Shown: positions 31,770 to 43,769 of the stretch, piece by piece
How the letters are laid out: every line of letters begins with the position of its first letter
Position numbering within the stretch: position 1 is the first letter of the stretch
Assembly (NCBI GenBank): GCA_946811695.1
Contig: OX328123.1
Location: forward strand, 41,447,764 to 41,511,763
Direction of reading: 5' to 3'
From: Gonocerus acuteangulatus
Taxonomy: Eukaryota; Arthropoda; Insecta; Hemiptera; Coreidae
DNA length: 64,000 nucleotides
The notes under the pieces: model-generated
Seen by the model: only the letters and a program-made list of their open reading frames with translations
Database searches by the model: none
Told to the model about the DNA's origin: nothing
Program-made: the position numbers and the translations under genes

Positions 31770-34165
31770 GATAATAATGTTTATCAACAAACATTTACTA
31801 CATAGTCGAAAATATTATATATATATGTAATTAATTATTAATTTACAATTAAATATAACCCTGTTGGCTTTTTCATAATATATACCAAAAAAGAATCGAT
31901 TTTTTTTTACTATGGCGTAGCGCTTGGAGCGTCTCGGAAAAAATTGAGGTAGTACAAGGATGCTAAGAGATTTTTCACAAAAAGTTTGGTGATTTTACCA
32001 AAACGAATACTCCATAAAAAAAATAATTAAAAAATAAAAACACAAAAAAACAATTGAACACGATGTCGCCGAAAGCCGAATTGTTTTTATTCTAAAAGCC
32101 TTAAGAAATATGCGTATTTTCCTTTTTTATTCATTCTGATCCGACAACTCAATCCTGAGATATAAATAATCAATGCAATTTCAGTTTTCTTTTTTTTATT
32201 CGACGGGGGGTGAACATTCAGAGCTGAAAATTTGGCTTTAGGCCTTTTTTAAGGGACTAGTTTGATCCTCCAAATTTCAAGCAAAAACCTTTCTGGGGCC
32301 GACAACCTATGCTTACCCAAGCTATGGCCTTTCAAAGCCTATGCGCGAACGGAAGATGTCAACCGATTTTGATCATTTTTGTTTCCTTTTATTTCTCTAT
32401 ATAATTCGCAACTTATCCGCACTATTACAACTTCGAAATAAAAAAATGAGTTTTTTCGGCCCACTGTATTGTGCAAGTTCCTTTATTCGGTACCGTATCA
32501 TCCATTCGGATCCAGCTTTGTTATTACAAAGAATTACAAATAAAAATGATAGAATTTACATATCAATCTGTAAAATAAATTTAATAATTTTAGTATATTG
32601 TTATTATTATTACCGACGCACAGTTATGAAAATAATAGTTGGGTTTGATATATTTAGTATCGTAAACGTTCACCATAATACAAGGCCACAGTTCACTGTG
32701 GTACGAAGTTCTTCTGCAGGATCTGACATCTGTTTTTCAAATTTTTCCGAGGCTTTCCATTGTATGTTTTTGAAAACACAGTAATAAAGTCAGGAATCAG
32801 TCATATATATTTTGTTCAAAAATGACTTTTTATTATTTTCCCATTATGACTGCTTTTTTAGTATTAAAAGGACCTGAATATTCATGGAAAATCTACAACT
32901 AAACGTGAAAGTGCTGCTAGATTCTATATAATTTATAGCCAATAAATGTTGCTATTTTTATTCCTTATTTTTTTTTTCTTCCATTTTGAAGATTTCATTG
33001 TCCGAACCAGTCATGAAAAATGCGGAAGGGTTTTTTTTTAGATTTGGATTTGGTTTGCTGTTGAAGGTTCCTCGTACTGGAAATGAAACAAGCACACTGA
33101 TTACAAATCCGTTCCCTCTATATTACTTATTACTTTTGAGGTGGAAACCATATCCTCACTAGTTAGTACTCAAAAACAACTAACAGCCTTTATTTAATTT
33201 AGTATTAAATCAGTTTTTCATACAATTTCATTCATTAGATAAGGCAAGGATCATTGAATGTAAGAATAGATTAAACGAATTATTGAATATAAGAATCGAG
33301 TAACAATCTACTGTAAAAATATCAAACAAAATGAAATCCTATTTACTTTTATGTTAAAATTCCATCAAGGTGGCAACCATATAAATATGTGAAATGTAAT
33401 AAAAAAATTATATGATTGAATTTCTGCGGGGTGTAGGGAAATTAATAACTTCCATTGGAAAAGATGTGCAAAAAATCGGTAATATAAATTATAAAGATAA
33501 TAATGCTTTTGTAAATATGAGAATATAGCCTAAAGGAAATGAATAATAAATTACTGTAGATACAGATAAGTTAGCTGAATAGAAGGATATACATAAATCC
33601 ATTACAAATGTTTAAACTAACTAATATTTAAACTCGTTCCAGAAACAAAGTGAGTAAAGGGGATCCCCGTCAATTTTAATTTAAATATGAAATGATTAAT
33701 TTTCACTGAGAACCCCTTACTCAATTTACATATTTTAATGCAAATTCCCTAGAGTTTATCAATGTTATGCAGGGAGCGAGATTTCAGACATCACATTTTC
33801 CATTTATTAAATAGAGCTTAGTTTTATTTATACTATTTTTACTCCAAAAAGTATGATGCTCCATGTTTAAAGTAATTAGAATGAATTTCGATGCATGGAT
33901 AGCACACGTGATTTTGTAGAAAACAAACTGCTGCCATTTATGAACCTCTAACCCAAAGTTGAAGTTTTATCAAGTCAGAGTGGTTTGAGTTGATTTCCCG
34001 TGCCTAAATATCTATTAACAATGTATTTCGAAGCATATTGATGCAAAACTATACAAGTTGCTTTTCGATTGTACAAGTTAACGTTCTTCTTCATACAAAA
34101 TATTTTTGGAATGTATGAATATCATTCTACTTCATAAGACTGACCAGTCACCACAAGTGTTCTCA
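31770..34165. other. AT-rich sequence, no gene recognised
   Basis: About 2.4 kb without a recognised element end or RNA. The longest frame (32341-32784, 147 codons) starts at an ordinary ATG in AT-rich DNA. It is rich in Ile/Phe/Tyr and shows no domain, signal peptide or splice context, so I do not call it a gene. Confidence 0.4.
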
Positions 34166-34218
34166 AAATCATGAACACCAGTATGAGGAAGGAAGATTTG
34201 ATTACTGTGAAATATAAC

Positions 34219-34221
<3 letters not shown>

Positions 34222-34305
<84 letters not shown>

Positions 34306-34306
34306 T

Positions 34307-34350
<44 letters not shown>
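34222..34350. repeat. (TA)n microsatellite, interrupted
   Basis: Three TA blocks separated by TTTAT words, about 130 bp, followed by an A-rich run. Confidence 0.97.
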
Positions 34351-34351
<1 letters not shown>

Positions 34352-34534
34352 AAAAAAAGAAAGAAAAAAAAAAAAAACACAGGACACGAAAGCGAATTCA
34401 TGATAAAAACACTACCCTCCAAAGAAATCTTAAGCCGTATATATACATTTTTTCTGTACAGTTCGAGGCTCATACTCGCATATATGAAAATCTTATCAAT
34501 TTGTTTGATAGACGCGATCCTTAAGAGCTACCAT

Positions 34535-34562
34535 AGAAAAGCACGAAACATGTTACACGTTG
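34535..34562 (+). ncRNA. Hammerhead-like 3' half-site
   Basis: AAAGCAC-GAAACATGTTACACG matches the GAAAC-AUGU end of the other cores. The CUGANGA half is missing (only atagaaaag remains). Confidence 0.18.
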
Positions 34563-35274
34563 TATTAAAAGTTTTAAAGTTGTTGAAGAAATAATTTATT
34601 ACTTTATAAGGTTATTACTTTATAATTGGCCCTGTGCTTTGAACTCAGAGATGATATTTTAGAAATTTTAGTTCTTTCAAAAATTGAGTAAGTACGTAGT
34701 GTTTTTGTAAGAAATGTAGTATGCATTCAAATGGATTTCCCAAACCGTTCAAATGCATTCTATAAAATCTAGAAAGTGCTCATGTCTGTTCATACAATTT
34801 TCATTTTTCTGATTCTTCCAAACGCATGAAAAAGGTATTCAATGTTGAATGAGCTAACTAATTAAACTATGGCTAAGCTAATTGCTGTAGAACTCTTGAA
34901 TGCAAAGATTATTAATATAATAAAAAGTCAATCCCGCCAAAAAATCTATATTAAGGGATATAAGTTGAAAAATAAATCTAAAATAATTAAGATTTTGGAA
35001 AATAGCAGTGCTGAAAGAAAGTTAATACCTACAGACCTATTCTGAGGAAGTTAGGATTAAAACTAATTTGGTAAACATGCTATTAACACAAATATCTCTA
35101 CTCTAACGCAAATATATACTTTGATTACATACTGAAAACGAGGTTGATATTTTCCTATGCGATTGTTAGCGGAGTTGGCTGGGCTAAGTGAATTTAAAAT
35201 CTTAACATTGATTCAGAGAGTTTGTTTTGAATGTTGTTTGTTTCGTGGCTTAGGGTTGAACATTCCTAATTAGG

Positions 35275-36110
35275 CCAACATTTTTAGCACTATCCTCCGG
35301 AAAGTAGCTATTGAAGTTGCACTCATGACGAAATTTTTGAACAATTTCTGTGAATCTTTATCGATCCTACGTAGTAGACACCGAAAATGACCCCAGTTAA
35401 AATTTATATGTACATATATACATATATATGTATATGTGAAAAAAATCAGTCCCGTAACAGGCCACAAGGGCCCAGAGGGGCAGATACTGTAGAGGTATCT
35501 GATTCTTGACCATACGGCACACTAGGGAGATAGTGTGGTCAATACTATGATCCGGCCGCCTGATGTTTCCCTTGCTGCTCCGACTGCTAGAGTCATTAGC
35601 ACCAAGGTACCCATTGATAAATTAATTAAACGCTGGGTTGGCCTAGGGACGATCTGGGACCCCAAATCCAACCCTCGAACGACGGAACTAGAAGAAACAA
35701 TCTTTAGTGCGCGCTCGGGTTTTGAACCTGGTCCTCCAGTTCATTAGTCGAGTGCTCTACCACTGAGCTAACCTCGCCCCTTATATGTATATATATATAG
35801 TTATATGTGTGTGTCCTTTAACACGATACAGGCCAGAGTTTTTGTTTTTTCGCCACGAAACGTGGTATGTAGTATTCCCTCATCAAACGATTGAACGAGT
35901 TCGTTGGCCAACAAGATCGGTCCATCGGGAGGGGCGGGGGTTTACTCCGGAGCCAAAATAGTTATTTGCCAAAACCAGTCGTAATTTTTGTTATATTTCA
36001 ACGAAACTCGGTATTCGTTCTGGTCAACTGAAGAGAAAAATGTGTTGTAAAAATAAACTAAATCGTGCGTTAGAAGGGGAGGGGGGTTACTATGTACTAT
36101 GTATGAATTG
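35275..36110 (+). repeat. Left-edge dispersed repeat, second copy, SINE-interrupted
   Basis: 35280-35420 matches 270-400 and 35810-36090 matches 415-690 (gccagagtttttgttttttc, acgaaacgtgg). Between them, at the TA tract, a tRNA-Ile-like SINE is inserted. Only about two tandem units are present here. Confidence 0.82.
35444..35782 (-). repeat. tRNA-Ile-like SINE, full-length
   Basis: On minus: ggggcgaggttagctcagtg with the A box, gtagagcactcgactaatg, the B box ggttcaaaacccg-like, a 200-bp body, and the tail ggcctgttacgggactgat. Same family as 57956-58294. The TA-rich flanks on both sides belong to the host repeat. Confidence 0.85.
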
Positions 36111-36495
36111 AATTCTCCCGCGAAACGTAGGTTCGCAAAACTCCAAGTAGGAGTACCTCTGTTTTGATATGACTCTGTGGGTAGTAGAGTTCTGATGTCT
36201 GTCGGTAGGGTGGTCGAACGATTCAAACCAAATTTGGAGGGTCGATAAAGGCCATAATGTGACACGTTTCCTTTTAATCAGGGTGTTTCTACGTGTTCTG
36301 GGACCGACCTTATATGCAAGAACGTTTACATTTTATTTTTATTTTCAGAACCATTTTTTACAAACACTTTCTGAGGTAATACAATAGTCATTTATATGAT
36401 GATGATTAGATAGTTAGCCGTCGAGGTGAGTAAAGATGGAATGGTTGGGATTCGGCTAAATAAACCTCAATATGATTTTGTTTTAAAAAATCTAT

Positions 36496-36545
36496 ATTTC
36501 GGACGTTTCGGCTACTCATTGGTAGCCTTCGTCAGCTAAAATGAC
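36496..36545 (-). ncRNA. Hammerhead ribozyme-like core, left arm
   Basis: The minus strand reads CUGACGA (36535-36529), A, stem II GGCUAC-CAAUGA-GUAGCC (six pairs), then GAAA and CGUC (36509-36502). Both invariant boxes are intact. ACGU is self-complementary, so two transcripts could share a stem III, with GUC as the cleavage triplet. Stem I can be drawn with G-C and three A-U pairs around one mismatch (AUUUUAG with CGAAAU). Confidence 0.6.
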
Positions 36546-37254
36546 AAAAAAAGAAATTAATACAAAAACAAAAAAAAAACAAAAATTATGATTGTGATAG
36601 GTAACAGAACTATAGATACAATTAACTTATAAAAGAACATATCGTCTTAAATTCTTAGAACGAGTAGAATGAAAAAGTAAATAGGCACAATAATTGATTT
36701 TAATAGTAATTAGTAACATTAATTGATTTTACAAAGAAATAAGAAACTACATACCAATGACAAATATAGTAGCTAATAGTAACATTAATAAATTTTACAA
36801 AGGAATAAGATACTACATACCAATGGAAATGCCGAGCGACAGAGGAAGACTTCCTTACCGACATTTCTCCCATCACCTGCTGTTTTCAGTTACTTATATC
36901 CCAGTAGATCCCTTTTCCTTACACAATTTCACTATGGTTACTTAATTGCCTACCTTGGTCTTCCTCTGCCGCTCGGCATTTCCATTGGTATGTAGTATCT
37001 TATTTCTTTGTCAAATTTATTAATGTTACTATTAGCTACTATATTTGTCATTGGTATATAATTTCTTATTTCTTTGTAAAATCAATTAATGTTACTAATT
37101 ACTATTAAAATCAATTATTGTACCTATTTACTTTTTCATTCTACTCATTCTAAGAATTTAAGACGATATGTTCTTTTATAAGTTAATTGTATCTATAGTT
37201 CTGTTACCTATCACAATCATAATTTTTTTTTTGTTTTTGTATTAATTTCTTTTT

Positions 37255-37312
37255 TTGTCATTTTAGCTGACGAAGGCTACCAATAGTAGCCGAAACGTCC
37301 GAAATATAGATT
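37255..37312 (+). ncRNA. Hammerhead ribozyme-like core, right arm
   Basis: The plus strand reads CTGACGA (37267-37273), A, GGCTAC-CAATA-GTAGCC, GAAA (37292-37295), CGTC (37296-37299). It is the mirror of the left-arm core, so each strand of the palindrome carries one sense copy. Predicted cleavage would follow 37299. Confidence 0.6.
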
Positions 37313-37379
37313 TTTTAAAACAAAATCATATTGAGGTTTATTTAGCCGAATCCCAACCATTCCATCTTTACTTGTCATT

Positions 37380-39455
37380 TATATGGTTACAAAAAGGAGC
37401 ATTGGACGGAACGCTGTCGACTATTTTTCGATGAAAAATCACCAAAAAGGAAATTGATCAGATCGGCGACCCGAAAACTCTTCTTGTGAGATACGAAAAG
37501 CTAAGCGTTAATGGAACCATGCCTACTATACAAATTAGAGATAATAAGGAAAACTATAAAATATTTTTTCTAGCCAATCAATTAAAAAAATAAATAAATA
37601 AATAATATGAATAATTTTTAGAGTTGTTAAATCCAATATTTCTTAATTTTTTTTTAAATATTTTTTTAAATTATAAGTGTCCCCACTGCAAAGGTCATTA
37701 TTACCATATTTTTCAACAAATATTTCAAAAAGTACTAAACACAAATGTACTACTAAAGTGATGCAATTTTCATAATTATAAAAAATAAAAATCAATTAGG
37801 TTTAAAAACGTTATCTTACGCAGATTTGTTCAGTTCAGTAATTTATGTCAGATCCTTATATTCTCTTAAGTAATTCTCGTCAAAATGCAAAAAATAATAA
37901 GAACATGTTTCGCAAATTATTAAGGAATAATTTACAACCATTATCTCTGCAAAGTCCCCTAGGTTGTTTTGTTAAAAGTTCCTATTGAACAAGAAAAAAA
38001 ATTAAAAAGGATGCTTTTATGTATTTATTTATTATATTTGTAAAAAGAGAGAAAAACGAGCTGACTTTTTCTGAAAGTATGTATACATTGGAATTATAAT
38101 TGATTCACAGCCCTAATTTAAATGTTTTAATTATTTTCATAGTGGGAATTATTTACAGATCTATTTGGTGCATTTTCTATGTCTCCGAATAATGGAATAG
38201 GAAAGCGCATTCGGGTTGGCGCAAATAAACTTCAGTATTTTTAAACCTTTTACTATCAGAAAAATGACTAGAAAAGGTCTGACTCGCAGAAAAAGCATCA
38301 TCTTATCGTGATTCCGTTTTTATCTCTAGTTTCATTTTGAAAACCTTAATAGAATCTGTTTATGCGTTGTCTTGATCTTTCGTGAAAAATGTAAACACAT
38401 CTAAAAATGTGCCTATGGAAGCATGGAGGAAACGCGCTCTGAAACGCAATAGTGCAACAAGAACAAAACGGCATTTGAAGTTTGAAGGACAATTTTCGAA
38501 AATAAATGGATTCCTTTACTTCTAAAGGTATAATTTTTTTTGCTGCTGGAGAGTAATGAAATCATAAAAGTACATTACAATCTCGCGTGACCACTGGTCA
38601 GATATTTTGACCAATGCGAAAATCGGGCAGATTTACATTCTCACTTTTTGAATAGTATAGAGTTTCTTCGATTAATTAATACAGAATCAATCCCTCGATC
38701 ATTTAATAGGGAAAAGAATCCGGAAGAAGCCCAATATTTACAAATATAAAGGGAACACAATTTAATTTTCTTTCCTCTCTGTCAATAAAATATAAGATAT
38801 TCTCCAGAAATCATGTTTTGTACAAATGAATAATTCAAGAGAATAAAATAAATCCTTAATTGCCTTCCTTCATATTGGGCTAGGGCGGTGGTATTTTAAT
38901 AATGAATAACCTTATTCTTTTATTGGGGCTATTATTTTTCAAGGAAGGCTGTTCCCTTTTATAACAGAACCACTGTGCAAGCTTTATATAGTAATGGTTT
39001 CATTATTATTTTTTTTAAGGTCGTATTTTAAATTCTATTTTATTTTTAATTAATAGTTCAAGATCATATATATTTAGTTTTTTTCCAAATGCATTTTGAT
39101 TATTTAACGAGCTATTTTATTCGTCGATAAAAGGTTGATAATGAATACGTCTCTTTGGAGAATTTGAGACTTTTAGGAAAATGAAGCCCTAGACAATCAA
39201 AGAAACTGTTGCCATTTATTATTAAGTACCTATTTGATATTTTCGTGCAATGGAATAAGGTTTTGAGATTAATTCTCTATGATATTCCATGGAAATATTC
39301 AATTGCATATGATTAGAATCGATGTTGTGAAATTGTGATGAGCCTAGATATACGAAAATATTAAATATAGCTTGTACTTACAATTTTTTTTTTTTTATTT
39401 CTCAGCATGCAATAGCGGAATCACACATGTTATTTATTTTAAGCAGTAAGGGAAT
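37380..39455. other. AT-rich sequence, no gene recognised
   Basis: Contains a fragment of the 'gcgtcatcttagcgc' family near 38280 (gactcgcagaaaaagcatc). Otherwise nothing was recognised over about 2 kb. Confidence 0.45.
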
Positions 39456-39460
39456 AATTC

Positions 39461-39781
39461 GATTTCGGCTAAGAAAATATCAACAAGAGTTTTTTAAAAA
39501 TCTGTATTAAGGACGTTTCGCCTCCTCTATTGTAGCCTTCGCCAGCAATGAGTAGAGAAAGGCCAAAAATAACAGTTAAGTGACCATAATAAAAATATGG
39601 AATTTTCGCATTGTTTTCTTAACTGATACGCATATTTTCACTATGGTCACTTAACTGTTAACTTCGGCCTTTCTCTACCTCTGGCACTCATGCTCATGGG
39701 GCGAAGATTACCAAAGAGTAGCCGAAACGTCCTTAATACAGATTTTTACAAAAATCTTATTGATGTTTTCCTCGCCGAATC
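39461..39781. repeat. Diverged palindrome, relative of 36429-37372
   Basis: Left arm 39463-39600 and right arm about 39629-39781 are imperfect reverse complements. Their outer parts match the outer parts of the larger palindrome (ttcggc, ggacgtttcg, gtagccttcg). The cores have decayed: left arm CTGGCGA instead of CUGANGA, right arm GGGCGAA. Flanking words cgaggtg/cacctcg and agttagc/gctaact also match near 36410 and 39810. Confidence 0.85.
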
Positions 39782-39849
39782 CGAACAAGGTATTCCCTGT
39801 CTGCTTAGCACCTCGACTGCTAACTGTCTACACCTCATTATTATTTACT

Positions 39850-42800
39850 TTATTTTATTAATTTAATGTTCGAGTGCCATAACTGAGATGATTCGGCCGT
39901 TACTGAAAAATCGAATATTTTTCTTATCATGTGAAAGAGGGAAATATATTGATTTATGTATGACCTTAAAAGCATTTTAATATAAGTTATAATATTATCA
40001 TATGTACACCTTTATACGGATTGATACATCACTATATAAATACATTAGGTACCTATACATAGCCATATGCCCCAAACACGAACATTTAAATTGCTTTATA
40101 TATACTGTGCACAACACATTATTAAGAATTTCACCTCAGTAGAAAACTACTTACTAAGGTGTTGAGGAGCAGTATAGAGCACTTGTGAGATTACATAATT
40201 AACTCCGTATTAAGAATTTTTAAAAGTAATGCACGTATTTTTAGTTAGATGAGACAGTCACTGCTCCTGAGTGTATTTAAAAATCCCCGGAGAGATACAT
40301 TGCTTCTCCTGATTTTTGTGAGTTTTGGTCCCGAAGGCGTTACAAGAGAAGTGCTCCTTCAGTGATGAGGCCTCTCCCACTCTGCCCAATGTTGGATGAA
40401 CCAAATGTGGGACATGAAACCTCTTAATTATGTGATAGCAAAGCCTATAGTTTCAAAGACTACTGAAGACTAGTGATGAGAAAACAAGGAATATATTCTC
40501 TGAACGAATAAGTTTGCAAATGGTTACCAATTTTTTTAATTATTTTTAGTCTGGGAATATTACAGATAAAACAAAATGATTTATTATTTTTTCTTATTTA
40601 TCTCACAGTTTTAATTATGCAAATTAGTTAGGTATAAGTTAAGAGAAGAAATGCTCCCAAGAGGTCCTTCAAGTGCCTGAATATCTTAAGTCCTGTTAAC
40701 GGGGATTATGAAGGAAGGAAAAAACAAATAAATCACTGAAAATAATGCGATATCGGAGTTTTGACGGGAGAAGAAAGTAAAAAATGGAGGAAAAGTTTAA
40801 GCCCTTAACTCGTCTTCTTATCTGGCAGACTTAGCTGAAAAGGATTCGCAACTCTGTCGGGCCTGTCTCCCCGGAGTACGTTCAAGAGGCTCTAGGGGCA
40901 GAGAAAAATGTATTTCTATAAAATAATTTATTCTCGAGAATAAGAAGAAAATAATTACAAAAAGATCAGGAAATTTAATTTTTTTAATACTTTGACGGGA
41001 AGACAATTCATTTTATCTAGATGGAAATTTATGATCAAACTCACCAGTGTTAAAGCGGCGTGAACCTCTATGTGGATTTTCCAAATTTTCGGAATTCTAT
41101 TGAACTGCTATGATCGAACCCCCAGCTACCGACATCTTGTTGATCTCCATGACGGCAACATTTGAAAGTACTGCCCAATTTACAAATATTTCTTGGTTGT
41201 TTTAGTATTAACGAATTTCAGAAAGAAAAAAAATAAAGCCCCCTCGATTCATCTTGCTCCATTTCACAAACATGTGACTTTCACAACAAATGTCCCGTTT
41301 GGAAAAGACAAATTTAAAAATTTCTGGCTCGCAGGAACTGCGTCCGTCATCTTAGCGCTATTCCTATCTTACCCCTCGTGCCATTATTAAAGGAGTAGAA
41401 GCAGTTATTGGTAGGTTTTGATCTTTCGTGAAAAATATAAAATTTCATTCCAAAGAGAAGGAAGATTTAAGGTGCTACAACAAAAAACTGACAGTATTCT
41501 AAGCGAAAATGTCTCCCGCCACCTTTCAATGTTTGCTCCAATTAAAAATACGTTTCTCATTGTCTTACCGTGTTTTAATGAAATACCGAAAATGAAAAAA
41601 AAATATTGAGAGCTGGTACGCTAAGCACTAAACCTAATTTAACAGTTCTGAGTATCTAACTCGTTAGGCTTCCCAACAATATTCACAAATATGCCTTGCA
41701 TAGGGTCGCAATTAAGGCTCAACTTAACGGTTTCATTATTAATCGCTTGACTGATCCCACTAATCTATTTTTATATATCAGGAATATTTCGGAAATGACA
41801 TAAATGTTAATCTCTAGGATGATTGATTCTAAAGTTATATTTAAAAAAAAGTAATGTTTTTTCTTTGAAAGGGGAATGTTTGTAATATTAATGGTTTGTC
41901 TAGGCAGAAGGTATGGTGTTTACTGGGAGAGGGCATTATTGCTCTAAGAGAATAATTTATGTGAGTAATACTATGTTGAGGTCATGGCAAATTAATTACA
42001 ATAAAAATCATAAATGGACAAGAAACGAAAGAAATTAATTCTGATTTTCCAAGGATAAATAGTATATAGATTTGAAGTGAGTCTGTGTTCCTAAGCAGAG
42101 ACAGAGAAACAAACGCTGAAATAGTTCCACTCCGAAGAGCAGTAATAATGAATCGGATGTTTGACATTTAGTGCTCTGAACCGAGAGTACATTGCTTATT
42201 AGTTATATACCAATAAAGGGAACAGCCTGTCCTTTTATTTGCCAGGCGTTTTACTTTATTCCTTAAAGAACTAGATTACTTTGTAATAATATATAATAAT
42301 AAATTTCAGAATGGTATCGTTAAATTTCGGAGTTAGATAATTCAGTCGAATTGTTTAGCTATTTAAAATTGTTGTAGGCCCATAAAAATGAAGTACGCTG
42401 TTACCATAATTTTAGTATGTTCTTTCTATCTTCATTCTCACTTATGAGATCGATCCGATATGCCTATATGACATTAATTTATGTTTGGAGAAGCGGTTGG
42501 ACCGATTTATTTCTTTCTTTTTGTTTTAGAACTCACCTTCCTCATTAGATGTACATGATATATGTATCTAATGTTCTAACGCGAAACATGTTAAACCTAT
42601 TGTGTGTAATTACTCTGAACAAGAATACGAAGGATTAAAAAATAAAGAGGTTGTGATGAGTTGAAACAGATTTAACTTGTATATTTGTGAGGCTATAAAT
42701 GCTTGAACCCTTTCATTTTGTACATCTTTTGTTATTTAATGCACATGTTTATAATTTTGTACACAGTTTTTTTATACTTTATTTATACATAAACAACAGA

Positions 42801-43255
42801 TCAAAGGTGTTCTGCCAATGTACCACGTTACCAAACAAGAAGTGAAAAATCCTCACCTTGAGAACATACATATGGTACTGAATTGCAAATATACCACTAT
42901 CATCTATCTAACGCTTACTTCCAGACCCTCGGGTAAATCGAAGTTGGGGTAGTTGTATCAAGAAGTCTAAGGTCACCCCTAGGCTTAGTAACTCTGTATC
43001 TTTCTTTGTAGTCCCGCTCTTGTAATCAGCTAAGGGCTACGAGCGAAGCAGCTTTCCTGTTAGGTTACCCCAGATCCGTGTAGAGGCACCTGTATATGTA
43101 GAATTCTTTTCAGTTTGTGATGGTGAATAATTTTATTTTGAAAAAGTGGTCGATGGAATGTAATGGTGAGGCCATGAAATAAAATTTAAACCACTTAAGA
43201 TTTAGGAACCACTCAGCGCATGCCATTTTAATGCTGAAACATCATAAAGGCATGA
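39850..43255. other. AT-rich sequence, no gene recognised
   Basis: About 3.4 kb. Noted are a less AT-rich unique patch at 40320-40440, a fragment of the 'gcgtcatcttagcgc' family at 41325-41365, a possible GAAACAUGU half-site at 42581-42592, and a less AT-rich patch at 42900-43100. No frame shows a domain. The 62- to 65-codon ORFs are at chance level. Confidence 0.4.
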
Positions 43256-43265
43256 TAAGAATATA

Positions 43266-43451
43266 GAGGCCGGGTGTCGTGAGTGTTAAGGCGTGAGCAC
43301 TTAACACTCCGTGCCTATGGTCTTGACTTGGGGTGGTGGCTTTTCTCTAGAAAGAAGAAAAGGCATCAACCCTATCCTGGCTAGAAAAGGCTGGTGGCCT
43401 ATAGATAACCCGTCCTAAAATTCTGATTTAATTATAATGTACGTTAAAAAA
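43266..43451 (+). repeat. tRNA-Leu-like SINE
   Basis: aggccgggtgtcgtgagtg, aacactccgtgcc, a damaged B box, ggtggcttttctc, the core aaggctggtggcctatag and the tail acgttaaaaaat. Full length but diverged. Confidence 0.8.
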
Positions 43452-43540
43452 TATGAATAAAGGAACGAATGGAACGAAATTAGTTTCGAATTATAACAAC
43501 ATTATTTTACTTCACCTTTTATATGTGTATATATATAAGA

Positions 43541-43760
43541 AACATTCTCGTAACAGGGAACAAGGGCCCAGATACTGTAGAGGCATCTGATTCTTGACCA
43601 TAAGGCACACTGGGGTGATAGTGAGTACTATGCCCCGGCCGCCTGATTATTCCATTTTCAGATATCCATTAATAAATTAATTAAAGGCTGGGTGAGCCTA
43701 GGGACATTGAATCCAACCCTTGAACGATAAAAATCTTTAATGCGCATTCATGGTTTTTTG
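43541..43760 (-). repeat. tRNA-Ile-like SINE, head-truncated
   Basis: Matches the body and tail of 57956-58294 (gatactgtagaggcatctg, ccggccgcctgat, aattaattaaaggctgggt) with internal deletions. The tRNA-like head is missing. Confidence 0.78.
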
Positions 43761-43769
43761 AAAGTGAAG

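Larger units (their letters stand above)
36429..37372. repeat. 0.94-kb near-perfect palindrome
   Basis: Left arm 36429-36850 and right arm 36958-37372 are reverse complements over about 415 bp with few differences (for example loop CAATGA versus CAATA in the hammerhead stem). They flank a 107-bp centre. Each arm holds one hammerhead-like core near its outer end. Within the arm, the word ctacataccaatg-aa/ac and a 60-bp context occur twice, an older tandem duplication. No ORF is conserved. The low divergence implies a recent event or ongoing arm conversion. Confidence 0.93.

Noticed and set aside
32341..32784. 147-codon ORF
   Set aside because: Long but AT-rich, without domain, signal peptide, splice or conserved context; within chance for this composition.
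34171..34524. 117-codon ORF with Tyr-Ile repeats (and similar ones at other TA tracts)
   Set aside because: It is a translation of (TA)n; all such frames follow microsatellites and have no coding composition.
35942..36265. 107-codon minus ORF
   Set aside because: It overlaps the dispersed repeat and its flank; no domain.
42581..42592. Hammerhead core at gcgaaacatgtt
   Set aside because: Only the 3' half is present; the CUGANGA box and stem II partner are absent.
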